64,000 bases of DNA, taken from the NCBI RefSeq assembly GCF_017357425.1, contig NZ_CP014571.1:4526001-4590000 (forward strand), written 5' to 3'. The position numbers and the translations under genes were made by a program. The notes under the pieces were generated by a model. The model had not been told where the DNA came from and made no database searches. It worked only from the letters and a program-made list of their open reading frames with translations. This stretch comes from Arthrobacter sp. D5-1 (GTDB taxonomy: Bacteria > Actinomycetota > Actinomycetes > Actinomycetales > Micrococcaceae). This document shows positions 24,513 to 36,863 of this stretch, in pieces. Position 1 is the stretch's first letter. Each line of letters starts with the position of its first letter.

Positions 24513-25742
24513 ATGACGGAAATTCAGGGGCAGCTGTCCTTCACCAAGGACGCCGGCAGGGACTTGGAACTCCAGGAATACGGCCTCGACCCCGCCATGG
24601 ATTCGACGCTCCTGCCCAATGCCGCCGTCATGAGCGCCTTGCAGAACCTCGTGAGGCTGGCCACGGAGCTGTGCGGGGCGCCGTTTGGCGTGGTCAACAT
24701 CATCAGCGCCGAGTACCAGCACCAGATAGGGGCCTGGGGCGTGGACCCGGGGGTTTGCTCCCGCGAAGACTCCATGTGTGCCAAGGTTTTCCTCTCCCGC
24801 GAGAGGACGGTGGTGGCGGACGCATCCAAGGATCCGCGCTTCGCGGACAATCCCTTTGTCACCGGGGAAATCGGCAAAGTCCGCTTCTATGCCTCGGTTC
24901 CCTTGCAAACAGAGTCCGGGTTCGTCCCCGGGACCCTGTGTGTTTTCTCTGATAAGACCCAGGAGCTCCGCCCCGAACAGGTCAGCATGCTGGAGGTCCT
25001 GGCCAAGCAAGTAGTGGAGTTGCTCGAGCTGCAGCACCGCACCGTCCAGCTGGACCGCACCTACACCGAGTTGAGGGACAGCAACGCCAAACTCGCCGGA
25101 TTTGCGGGCCGCGTCAGCCACGATCTCCGCATCCCGTTGACCACCATCCTCGGCTACGTGGAATTGGTGGAGGATGATCCGGACGTGGAACCCGACAGCA
25201 CTGCTGCGCGGTACCTGGACCGCATCGGTGCCAGCGGCCGCCGGATGCTCGGGATGCTCGAAGATGTCCTGAGCTACTCCCGCGTGGGCGGTGGCATCCA
25301 GCCCACCAACGTCTCCCTGCACGAGGTCACCCAGGAGGTTGCCCGGGACCTTGGCATCGAAAACGACGGCATCGTGGAGGTCCAGGAGCTCGGGCTCCAC
25401 GCGGACCGCGGCCAGCTCCGCACCCTGCTGCAGAACCTCCTGTCCAACGCCATGAACTACCGCAGCCCGGACCGCGACCTCCGCATCCGGATCAGCGGCG
25501 TTTCCAACTACCATGGGGCCACCATCTACGTTGCGGACAACGGCAAGGGGATCGCCCCCGAGGACCGCGCCAAGGTCCTGGAACCGTTGGTACGCCTGCG
25601 GAGGCAGGGCGATGGCCCGGGTTCCGGCCTGGGACTGGCCACCTGCAGCAGCATCGCCAAAGCCCACGGAGGCGACCTCACCCTCGCGGAAACCCCGGGC
25701 GGCGGAACCACCGTGGCAGTGAGCTTTCCCTCCGGAAGTTGA
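24513..25742 (+). CDS. soluble GAF-domain sensor histidine kinase
   Basis: A 409-residue kinase with no membrane helix. Residues about 25-175 are a GAF domain (LCGAPFGVVNIISAEYQHQIG, DPRFADNPFVTGEIGKVRFY). The dimerisation/phosphorylation region has the H-box SHDLRIPLT with His203. The ATP-binding domain shows NLLSNAMNYR, VADNGKGIAPED and GSGLGLATCSSIAKAHGG. No response-regulator gene is adjacent, so it is an orphan. It probably senses an intracellular cue such as redox state or a small ligand. Confidence 0.9.
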   Translation: MTEIQGQLSFTKDAGRDLELQEYGLDPAMDSTLLPNAAVMSALQNLVRLATELCGAPFGVVNIISAEYQHQIGAWGVDPGVCSREDSMCAKVFLSRERTVVADASKDPRFADNPFVTGEIGKVRFYASVPLQTESGFVPGTLCVFSDKTQELRPEQVSMLEVLAKQVVELLELQHRTVQLDRTYTELRDSNAKLAGFAGRVSHDLRIPLTTILGYVELVEDDPDVEPDSTAARYLDRIGASGRRMLGMLEDVLSYSRVGGGIQPTNVSLHEVTQEVARDLGIENDGIVEVQELGLHADRGQLRTLLQNLLSNAMNYRSPDRDLRIRISGVSNYHGATIYVADNGKGIAPEDRAKVLEPLVRLRRQGDGPGSGLGLATCSSIAKAHGGDLTLAETPGGGTTVAVSFPSGS

Positions 25743-25743
25743 T

Positions 25744-25771
25744 GCACGACGGCGGCAGGTCGCCGTCGTGC
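25744..25771. terminator. dispersed hairpin, copy 2
   Basis: GCACGACGGCG (25744-25754) pairs with CGCCGTCGTGC (25761-25771) around a 6-base loop, between the convergent histidine-kinase and Ser/Thr-kinase genes. It probably ends both transcripts. Confidence 0.78.
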
Positions 25772-25791
25772 GTTGGCCACCAGCGCTTGGA

Positions 25792-27240
25792 CTACTTCCC
25801 GTTGCCCTTGCTGTTCTCGGACTTCTTGTCGTTCTTGCCCTCGCTTTTCTGGCCTGCGAGGTCCTTGCCCGTGAGGGGCGCCTGCTCAACGGCGGGCGGG
25901 TTGGCGGGCGCTGGAACCTGCTCCGGGCGGGTTGCCTCCGAGAGGTCCACCACTTCCGCCTGCACGCTCCCACCTGGCGCAGTCTCCGCAGGGACCGGAT
26001 CCGCGATTACCGGATCCACGGGCGCGGCCGGGGCGGCAGGACTGCTTGGCTGCGGCTCGGCCTGCGATACGCCGGGATCAGCGGGCTGTGACGGATCGGC
26101 AGTGTTGTTGCCGGACGGATTGATCCCCTGCGAGAAAATCAGCAGCGCCAGCGGGATGGTGACGGCGGCTGCTGCGACACCCCTGACCGTCTTGGGCCGG
26201 CGCCTGCCGAAGTCAAGGATGCTGGTAACCGTCGCCTGCTTCCGGGTCGACGAACGCAGCGGACGCTTCGGAAGCACGGTCGGAAGCACGGTCGGCAGCA
26301 ACGCAGTCCTGCGGCCGGACTGGATGCCTTCTTTGGCCAGTGACTGTTCCACATGGTGGGCGCTGGGACGCTTATCGGGATCCATGTCCGTCATGGCTTC
26401 CAGGAGCTCCCTCAGCGGGGCGGGCAATTCCATGGGGACCTGTGGCGCGCGATGCAGGCGCGCTGATGCCGTTTCGATGGGCGTCCCCGGGTATTCTGCC
26501 TTGCCGGTGAGGCATTCAAGGAGCACCAGGCCCAGAGAGTAGATGTCGCTCGCCGGTGTCAGATGCAAACCCTGGGCTTGTTCGGGACTCAGGTACTGTG
26601 CCGTGCCCACGGTGAATCCGGTGGCGGTCAGGCGGTTGTCGTTCATCACCAGCGCCACGCCGAAGTCCGCCAACTTCACCGACTCCCCCAGCGCGTCGTC
26701 GTCGGATACCAGAATGTTGGCAGGCTTGATGTCACGGTGGATGACGCCCTGCTTGTGAACCTGGGACAGCGCCCCGGCCAACCGGATCCCTATGCGGGCG
26801 GTCTCAGGAACGGTGAGCGGTCCATCCGACAGCACGGCCCGCAGGTCCCGGCCTTCCGCCAGTTCCATGACCAGATAGGCGCGCTCTTCGTCGTTCCTGG
26901 TGTCCACGCCGGCATCGAATGCGGCCACGAGCCCTGGATGGTCAAAGGCGGCGAGGAGCCGCATCTCGTTTTCCTGGCGGGCCCGGAATGACTCGTCGCC
27001 TGAGCCGGGCAGGAAGATCTTGATGGCCACCTCGCGGCCCAGCAGCAGATCTGTCGCACGGTAGACAGCCGACATGGCGCCACGGCCAAGGACGGGCCCC
27101 AGCTGGTAGCGGCCGTCAAGTGTGTCGTCAATGGAATCAGGGACGGGGGAGTCCACAGCCTCGTCAATGGTGCCCACGAATGTCACGTCCTTCAGGCAAA
27201 CCTGGAGCCCCGGACCCAAACGCTGTCCTTGCGTCACCAA
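25792..27240 (-). CDS. transmembrane Ser/Thr protein kinase
   Basis: A 482-residue Hanks-type kinase. The catalytic domain is at about 43-300, with the glycine loop GRGAMS (52-57), Lys74 in VAIKIF, HRDIKPAN (168-175) and DFG (192-194). A juxtamembrane basic region precedes one membrane helix at about 355-375. The extracellular tail is Pro/Ala-rich and ends in a highly charged Lys/Ser segment (GKNDKKSENSKGNGK). No PASTA repeats are present, so this is not PknB-like. A downstream alternative start (Val22 codon, GTG) cannot be excluded. Confidence 0.9.
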   Translation of the reverse strand: MVTQGQRLGPGLQVCLKDVTFVGTIDEAVDSPVPDSIDDTLDGRYQLGPVLGRGAMSAVYRATDLLLGREVAIKIFLPGSGDESFRARQENEMRLLAAFDHPGLVAAFDAGVDTRNDEERAYLVMELAEGRDLRAVLSDGPLTVPETARIGIRLAGALSQVHKQGVIHRDIKPANILVSDDDALGESVKLADFGVALVMNDNRLTATGFTVGTAQYLSPEQAQGLHLTPASDIYSLGLVLLECLTGKAEYPGTPIETASARLHRAPQVPMELPAPLRELLEAMTDMDPDKRPSAHHVEQSLAKEGIQSGRRTALLPTVLPTVLPKRPLRSSTRKQATVTSILDFGRRRPKTVRGVAAAAVTIPLALLIFSQGINPSGNNTADPSQPADPGVSQAEPQPSSPAAPAAPVDPVIADPVPAETAPGGSVQAEVVDLSEATRPEQVPAPANPPAVEQAPLTGKDLAGQKSEGKNDKKSENSKGNGK

Positions 27241-27408
27241 GCAATGCCGTCAATCAAACTTTCACGATGGCCGCGCGGCCGACTGCTTCAGCCACGTGCG
27301 GCCCAGGCAAGGAGCCCGAACAGCATCATCCGGTTTCACCAGATAAGTCATCAGGATACTGATTAAGGAGCTGGAAGGACAATGCGGAGTGCTGCGTTAC
27401 GGCGGGAA

Positions 27409-28050
27409 TCAGGCCTCGCGCACCTGATCCACCGCCGCCCGCAGCGTTCCCGCGGGCACGCCAAGGGACCATTCGGCAACATCGGCGACGAACCGAGTGA
27501 ACGCTTCATAGTCGAAGGTTCCGGGGTTGTTGACGTAGGAGCCGACACCGTCGATCGCCACCCAGATCCGGATGCAGGCCGCGAAGGGGTCATCCACGAC
27601 GAAGTCACCGGACGTCACGCCATGCTCAATGAGGGTTGTAAGCCGTGTCCGGTCCAGATATTCCTGGGCCAGCATGGCATCCGCCAACGCTGGCGTGAAG
27701 CGGCAGAGGTGCCTCGCATTGAGCCAAAGCCGGGTGAGCTCCAAGGCGCCGCCGCCCTCGATGCGGGAAATCAGGTGGGCCATCCGGGCGAGCGGCGTTC
27801 CGCCGTCGGGAAACAACTCTTCCCGCTCTTCCGATACCGCCAGAACAAAGGCTGCGACCACCAGATCCTCGGCAGCGGGGTAGTAGTGGCTGATCAGGCC
27901 GGGTCGCACACCCAATCGGTCCGCGACAGCGCGGAGGGTTATCCGCTCGAGCCCCTCACTCAGGGCAATCGACGCGGCCTCGGCGAGGATTTCGGCACGG
28001 CGCTCGCCGGGTAATTTTCGAACGCGTTGGGATGTGGGGCTTGACACCAT
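27409..28050 (-). CDS. TetR family regulator of the NCS1/amidohydrolase operon
   Basis: A 213-residue regulator with an N-terminal HTH (GLERITLRAVADRLGVRPGLISHYYPA) and a helical ligand domain. GAGGAGC lies just before the ATG at 28050. It is divergent from the permease gene. The intergenic region holds two TTGG-N8-CCAA palindromes that should be its operators. BetI/RutR-like proteins of this size sense metabolites of the adjacent pathway; the ligand is unknown. Confidence 0.88.
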   Translation of the reverse strand: MVSSPTSQRVRKLPGERRAEILAEAASIALSEGLERITLRAVADRLGVRPGLISHYYPAAEDLVVAAFVLAVSEEREELFPDGGTPLARMAHLISRIEGGGALELTRLWLNARHLCRFTPALADAMLAQEYLDRTRLTTLIEHGVTSGDFVVDDPFAACIRIWVAIDGVGSYVNNPGTFDYEAFTRFVADVAEWSLGVPAGTLRAAVDQVREA

Positions 28051-28060
28051 GCTCCTCAGT

Positions 28061-28102
28061 CTATTGGATTAGTGACCAATAGCACGTTGGTCGCATGACC
28101 AA
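28061..28102. promoter_or_regulatory. paired TetR operators
   Basis: TTGGATTAGTGACCAA (28064-28079, extended to CTATTGG/CCAATAG) and TTGGTCGCATGACCAA (28087-28102) are 16-base inverted repeats spaced 23 bases apart. They lie between divergent tetR and the permease operon. Confidence 0.65.
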
Positions 28103-28162
28103 TAGCACCAATGGCCCGGTATCCCATCGTCGTGAGCCGGACCTTGCCCGAGAGGAACAGCG

Positions 28163-32477
<4,315 letters not shown>

Positions 32478-32540
32478 AACCACCGCGCCGATCCAGAACG
32501 CCCGCTGCTCCGAATCACTGGCAAAGACCAGGAGCAGCGG

Positions 32541-33452
32541 GTGACCACGGAAGTTCAACAGGAAGCGTCCCTACCGGGCAGCGCAGTTTTTAGGCGGGAG
32601 GTGATTCCCACCCAACTGGGTCCGTGCGCTGTACGCGTTCAGGAAGCCCCGAGGAGGCGTGACCACATCGCCGACGTCTACCTCCACGGCGCCGCGGGAT
32701 CGTGGACGACCTTCCAACCACTGCTCCCCGGCTCCCCTGAACGCGACCAAATCCTCCTGGACCTGCCCGGCTGGGGTGACTCCACCGTAAGTGCGCGGCT
32801 GGAGTCCGCTACCGTCGAGGCCATGGCGGGTGCCGTGGTCGAGGTTCTGGACAGCCTCGGTTACCGCACGTGGAACCTGGTGGGCCACTCCATGGGTGGC
32901 GTCATTGCCTTGCATCTTGCTGCGGCGTGGCCTGAACAAACACGCAGCGTTGCGGCTATATCGCCCACGGCCTTCGGCGTTGCCCACTCTGTCCGGCATC
33001 CGTGGCGCGGGCTCGCGACGCTGCCGTGGTTTGTCGGGATGCTCCTGCTCATGCGTGCCATGGCAGCCCCGGGCGCCTGGGGCCTGCCCCTGATCCGAGG
33101 TGTCGGCGCCACTCCACTGATGCGGCTGCTGTTGTCGCCCCTCTTCGCGGACCCTGCGGCCATTCCGGCGGACGTCATCCGCGGGTTGGGACGCAACGCC
33201 CGCCCACGGGCCTTCTGCGCAGCAACGCGGGCCGTGGCGCAGTACGACTTTGCCCAGTGGAACGGCATCAGGTGTCCCATCCTTGCAATCCGCGGGGACA
33301 GCGATGCGTTCACTCCCCCATCCGATCTTGATCAGCTGGCCTCCGCTGGGCCGCATGTCAGGACCATGACAGTGCCGAACTGCGGCCACTTCGCGATTGC
33401 CGAGCAACCCACCCTCGTCACGGAACTGCTGGACGAACTGCGGCACCGCTGA
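32541..33452 (+). CDS. alpha/beta hydrolase
   Basis: A 303-residue hydrolase starting at GTG 32541 with GGAG ten bases upstream. The oxyanion region is LHGAAGSWTTF, the nucleophile elbow is VGHSMGG with Ser117, and the acid and His are in IRGDSDAFTPP and NCGHFAIAEQP. It resembles haloperoxidase/BioH-like esterases. It follows the amidohydrolase by 63 bases and ends against a dispersed hairpin. It could belong to the same transcript; the substrate is unknown. Confidence 0.85.
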   Translation: MTTEVQQEASLPGSAVFRREVIPTQLGPCAVRVQEAPRRRDHIADVYLHGAAGSWTTFQPLLPGSPERDQILLDLPGWGDSTVSARLESATVEAMAGAVVEVLDSLGYRTWNLVGHSMGGVIALHLAAAWPEQTRSVAAISPTAFGVAHSVRHPWRGLATLPWFVGMLLLMRAMAAPGAWGLPLIRGVGATPLMRLLLSPLFADPAAIPADVIRGLGRNARPRAFCAATRAVAQYDFAQWNGIRCPILAIRGDSDAFTPPSDLDQLASAGPHVRTMTVPNCGHFAIAEQPTLVTELLDELRHR

Positions 33453-33453
33453 A

Positions 33454-33483
33454 CGCCCGACGGCGACCTCCCGCCGTCGTGCG
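33454..33483. terminator. dispersed hairpin, copy 3
   Basis: CGCCCGACGGCG and CGCCGTCGTGCG pair with one mismatch around ACCTCC, directly after the hydrolase stop (33450-33452). Confidence 0.7.
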
Positions 33484-33542
33484 CTTCCTTACGTGACGTA
33501 CGGAACTGCGGTCCCGCAGGTACGCAGGGCACAATGGAAGGC

Positions 33543-34127
33543 ATGACCCTCACAACTTTCGCCCTCGTCCGCCATGGCCAGACCGACTGGAACGCGGAGC
33601 GCCGGTTGCAAGGGTCCACTGATATTCCGCTGAACGACGTCGGTCGCGGCCAGGCGCGCGAAGCCGTCGCCTTCCTGTCGGACCAGCCGTGGGACGCCGT
33701 AGTGTCCTCGCCGTTGGGCCGTGCCGCCGAAACTGCGGAGATCATCGCCGAAGGGCTTGGCTTGAAGGTTGCCCGGCTGGTTCCTGAGCTCACCGAGCGC
33801 AGCTTTGGACCCGCCGAAGGATTACAGGCCGGCCCGGAACTGGAGGCCCTGCGCATCCCGGGCGGTTTCCGCGGCGGCGAAAGCGATGAAGCCGCAGCCG
33901 ATCGAGGAATCGCAGCGTTGGAAGAATTGGCTCAAGAATTCGCCGGCAAGCGCGTCCTCGTGGTCGCGCACGGCACGTTGATCCGGCTGACCCTCAGCCG
34001 CGCCATCGGCCGCACCTTGGACAGCGTCCAGAACGCGGTGCTGAATCTGGCCCATCACCACGTGACCGACGGCTGGCAGCTGGCGTACTTCAACGGCGAG
34101 CGCGTCACCGCCGACGTCGAGGCCTGA
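33543..34127 (+). CDS. histidine phosphatase family protein
   Basis: About 194 residues from ATG 33543; an ATG three codons earlier is also possible. The phosphoglycerate-mutase-like signature LVRHGQTDWNAERRLQG carries the phospho-accepting His. The second His is in LVVAHGTLIRLTLS, and Glu in the PELTERSFGPAEG segment acts as acid. Such enzymes act on small phosphate esters or on phosphorylated alpha-ribazole (CobC-like). The cellular substrate cannot be told from sequence or context. Confidence 0.9.
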   Translation: MTLTTFALVRHGQTDWNAERRLQGSTDIPLNDVGRGQAREAVAFLSDQPWDAVVSSPLGRAAETAEIIAEGLGLKVARLVPELTERSFGPAEGLQAGPELEALRIPGGFRGGESDEAAADRGIAALEELAQEFAGKRVLVVAHGTLIRLTLSRAIGRTLDSVQNAVLNLAHHHVTDGWQLAYFNGERVTADVEA

Positions 34128-34214
34128 TTTCGCGTTTTGTCCAAGGAAAAGCGGCCGCCGGTGTTGGCGACCGCCTTCGCCCTCCCGACGGCTGAACCCT
34201 CGGCGGCGGGCAGC

Positions 34215-34466
34215 TTAGTAGTTGTAGCCGAAGCTGCCGATGTACATCCGCTGGTACTTGTTCCAGTGGCACGGAGTAACCGCAGTTACCGAACCCCCAT
34301 AAGCCTGGATCGCTGCACGGAGTTCTGCTGAACACGCAGCGTTGGTGGCCCTGACCACTTGGTAGGTGTTGTAGTCAGCATGGGCTGGCGCGGCCATCAC
34401 CAGCGCCCCTGCACTGAGAGAAATTCCCGCCACTGCTGTTGCCAGGACCGTATTGAGCTTTTTCAT
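34215..34466 (-). CDS. small secreted protein
   Basis: An 83-residue precursor starting at ATG 34466 (MKKLNTVLATAVAGISLSAG), with a clear Sec signal peptide cleaved near PAHA-DYN. The mature part, about 52 residues, has two Cys that may form one disulfide (ATNAACSAELRAAIQAYGG, VTPCHWNKYQRMY). It is rich in Tyr. No known domain is recognised. The divergent intergenic region is 200 bases to the TetR start at 34665. Confidence 0.72.
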   Translation of the reverse strand: MKKLNTVLATAVAGISLSAGALVMAAPAHADYNTYQVVRATNAACSAELRAAIQAYGGSVTAVTPCHWNKYQRMYIGSFGYNY

Positions 34467-34626
34467 CGTTACCCCCTGTTGGATTACCTTGCCCCCCACA
34501 TTAGGGGCGCCTTCGATGCGACGGGAATGGGCAGAAGTCCCCTGCCAGCCGCTCAGCGCGGCTTCCAACCAGCGGTCACAAGCTGGACATTCCGGTCCTG
34601 GGAGGGATTGCCGTGATCACGGCGCC

Positions 34627-34656
34627 AATAGCAGACCGACTAGTCGGTCTGCTATT
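34627..34656. promoter_or_regulatory. perfect 30-bp palindrome, TetR operator
   Basis: The central 18 bases AGACCGACTAGTCGGTCT lie in a perfect 30-base palindrome ending 8 bases before the TetR start codon at 34665. ACCGAC/GTCGGT arms are typical TetR operators, so autorepression is likely. Confidence 0.75.
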
Positions 34657-34664
34657 GTTTTTCC

Positions 34665-35174
34665 ATGTCCATGAGGGAACAGATTCTTGCCACAGCCCGT
34701 CAGCTGGCCATCAGCACCGGGTCCGTACCCTCGATGGATGCTGTGGCAGCCGCGGCGAAGGTGTCAAAGGGTGGCTTTACGCATCACTTCAGAACCAAGG
34801 CTGCATTGCTCGAAGGCTTGGCAGTCCAGGCCATCGAATCCTTGGATGAGGCCCTCAACGCGGCCGTCACCAGGGGGAACGTGGTTGAGACGTGGCTGCG
34901 CATCTCGATGTCACAAGATGACGCGGATCTCTACAGGGCGCTACTCGTGTCCTTCACGGACCTGGGAGAGAACGCAGACGGGCTGTTGAGCCTTTCAGCG
35001 GAGGCATCAAAGCGCTGGGAGCAACTCCTGGCAGCCGAGCTCGGAGACCCCGTGGCAGCGTCGATCGTTCGACTCCTTGGAGATGGCATGGTGATGAACT
35101 CCCTGACGAGGGAGGCTCTTCCCCCGGTCGAGAACATCCTGACGTGGCTGGAGCCACGAAGCAACGCCGAATGA
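34665..35174 (+). CDS. TetR family regulator
   Basis: A 169-residue regulator whose HTH is SMDAVAAAAKVSKGGFTHHF, followed by a short helical ligand domain. No Shine-Dalgarno sequence is seen between the operator palindrome and the ATG, so translation may be leaderless or start at the second ATG (34671). The stop overlaps the start of the downstream GAP-family gene, indicating that it controls that transporter-like protein. Confidence 0.88.
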   Translation: MSMREQILATARQLAISTGSVPSMDAVAAAAKVSKGGFTHHFRTKAALLEGLAVQAIESLDEALNAAVTRGNVVETWLRISMSQDDADLYRALLVSFTDLGENADGLLSLSAEASKRWEQLLAAELGDPVAASIVRLLGDGMVMNSLTREALPPVENILTWLEPRSNAE

Positions 35175-35833
35175 CCGCCGGCCTGCTGTGGGCGATCCTT
35201 GGTCTCGGCTTTGCGGACAGCCTCAATCCGGCGACAATCGTGACCATAACCCTCATCCTGCTCACGGTCCGCAAGCACCCGGTGACCTCGGCATTGTCGT
35301 TTGTCGTGGGCGCCTTGAGCACCGTGTTCATTCTGGGTACAGTGATCTTCCTCGGCGCCGGAGCAGCAGCAGACACCGTCAGTGACGGACTTGTCTGGCT
35401 CCGGAGAATCGTCTTCCTTGTGGCTGCCGTAACACTGTTCATCACCGGCTACCGGCGCCTCAAGGATCGCCCTCGAAAGGGCATCGGCTTGCCATCCTGG
35501 TTCGGGATAGGCACAGCATTTCCGTTCGGTGTACTGGTCACCGGCGCCGATCTTCCCAACGCGTTCCCCTACTTCATTGCCATTGAACGGATGGTGGACG
35601 CAGATACATCCATGGGAACGGGCCTGCTTGTCCTCGCCGGATACGCGCTCATCTATTGCGTGCCATGCCTGATTCTGCTTGCCCTCGGCATCGCTCACGG
35701 CGACAAGGTCCGCGAAAAACTTCAAAAGGTCTACGACCGATTCGCCACGGGCACCACCCAACGATCGGTTGCTGCAGCAGTGCTCTATCTTCTCTTGGGG
35801 GTCGGCGTCCTCGCGATCGCCCTCTGGCCTTAA
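35171..35833 (+). CDS. GAP family (Sap/LysE-like) membrane protein
   Basis: The start at 35171 overlaps the TetR stop; 220 residues with about six membrane helices. The N-terminal ILGLGFADSLNPATIVTI motif is characteristic of the GAP (sulfolipid-1-addressing) and cytochrome-c-biogenesis-like transporter fold. TGADLPNAFPYF is a second conserved loop. Members are thought to export lipids or small molecules. TetR coupling suggests an inducible efflux role. Confidence 0.85.
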   Translation: MTAGLLWAILGLGFADSLNPATIVTITLILLTVRKHPVTSALSFVVGALSTVFILGTVIFLGAGAAADTVSDGLVWLRRIVFLVAAVTLFITGYRRLKDRPRKGIGLPSWFGIGTAFPFGVLVTGADLPNAFPYFIAIERMVDADTSMGTGLLVLAGYALIYCVPCLILLALGIAHGDKVREKLQKVYDRFATGTTQRSVAAAVLYLLLGVGVLAIALWP

Positions 35834-35855
35834 CGGGCGGGCATAGACCCGCCGG

Positions 35856-36140
35856 CTACCGTGCTTCCAGCCGCGCCTTCAGCTGTTCAGCGTAATCCGT
35901 ATAGGCGGCAGCAATCTCTTCCAGGTCCACTGTTTGGGGGAAGTCGATCACCGGCTGGTGCTCGGCCAGGTACGACGTGGTTTCTTCAACAACGAGCTGC
36001 TCGTCGAATCCGCCAAGGCCAGCCTCGGCAAGGAACTCCGGGTTGGTGTGGACCAGGGATTCCCCGGTTTGGCCTTCCGAGGCCCAGCGCACCAAGTATT
36101 CGTTCTGATTGACCAGTTCAATATCGAATGACTTCTCCAT
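35856..36140 (-). CDS. small acidic protein of unknown function
   Basis: A 94-residue soluble, acidic protein (MEKSFDIELVNQNEYLVRW, FDEQLVVEETTSYLAEHQ, IAAAYTDYAEQLKARLEAR). Beta-strand then helix composition and good codon usage support a real gene. No family or catalytic residue is recognised. It lies between the convergent GAP gene and the decayed TetR gene. Confidence 0.65.
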   Translation of the reverse strand: MEKSFDIELVNQNEYLVRWASEGQTGESLVHTNPEFLAEAGLGGFDEQLVVEETTSYLAEHQPVIDFPQTVDLEEIAAAYTDYAEQLKARLEAR

Positions 36141-36174
36141 GCCAGCAGCCTAACGCCGGGCGCGCCGTTCGCCG

Positions 36175-36699
36175 TTACGTGGCCGGTGCCGATCGTGCGC
36201 CCATGCGCTCCAGCAGCGCCCCAGCCGGCAGCCCCAGAAGGGCGGACGCCAGGCTCCCCATGAGATCCAGCACGTACTCACTGCCGGCACTTCCGGCCAG
36301 CACATCCATCACCAGCCCGTCTTCCTGGGCAACCAGGGTCCTGGCGATCTTGGCCGGGTCCAGAAGGGGAGAGAACTCGCCGGAGCGGGTTCCGGCGTCG
36401 ATGATGTCGCGGTAGATCTGCTCTTGGGCGCTGGTGAGCTCGTCCTGGATGCGCCGCTGCTCGGGGTCACGGAGCATGTGGGGCCAGTATTCGTAAAGGA
36501 TCCGGGAGACGTCATCGTCCAGTCCGGCAGTAGTGCCCGCGCTCATGACGGCGGCGAGCCGCGCCGTCGGGCTCATGTCAGGGTCAACGGATTCGGCGAG
36601 TTTCTCAAGAAACCTGCTGGAGGAAGCGCGCACGGCTGCAGCGATGATCTCGGCATGGCTGCCGAAACTCCGGGACCAGGAAGGTTCGGCGGCGCCCAC
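36175..36699 (-). pseudogene. TetR regulator remnant lacking its HTH
   Basis: The frame encodes the ligand domain of a TetR protein (SFGSHAEIIAAAVRASSSRF, ILYEYWPHMLRDPEQRRIQD, GRSGEFSPLL-like DAGTRSGEFSPLLDPAKIA). The sequence normally found before SFGSHAEI, the roughly 40-residue DNA-binding HTH, is missing. Upstream in frame a TGA occurs after about ten unrelated codons, and no other frame supplies the HTH. A hairpin repeat lies close by at 36783. It is probably a 5'-truncated gene, though a frameshifted remnant cannot be excluded. Confidence 0.6.
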
Positions 36700-36782
36700 T
36701 TCCAGTCGCCGGACTGGAGCGAGGATTCACCCGGTGCGCGGCAGGGCACCGGAACGGCCTGACCGCCCGCCCAAGGCAAGCA

Positions 36783-36814
36783 GCGTTCGACGGCGGGCTG
36801 CCGCCGTCGAACGC
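36783..36814. terminator. dispersed hairpin, copy 4 (compensated variant)
   Basis: GCGTTCGACGGCGG and CCGCCGTCGAACGC form a perfect 14-bp stem with a GCTG loop. Relative to other copies, the CAC/GTG outer pairs are replaced by TTC/GAA while pairing is kept. Confidence 0.75.
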
Positions 36815-36848
36815 GCCTCCTCCTAGAGAAGATCAGGTTACTTACTTC

Positions 36849-36854
36849 TATAAT
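36849..36854 (+). promoter_or_regulatory. TATAAT -10 box, likely leaderless transcript
   Basis: A consensus TATAAT ends 6 bases before GTGATG at 36861-36866. Transcription starting at the usual distance would begin at the initiation codon of the ZIP gene, so the mRNA is probably leaderless. No convincing -35 is seen. Confidence 0.55.
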
Positions 36855-36863
36855 GGCATTGTG

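Noticed and set aside
24486..25973. 495-codon minus-strand frame opposite the histidine kinase
   Set aside because: GC-rich third-position bias gives long antisense frames; the plus strand encodes all kinase motifs.
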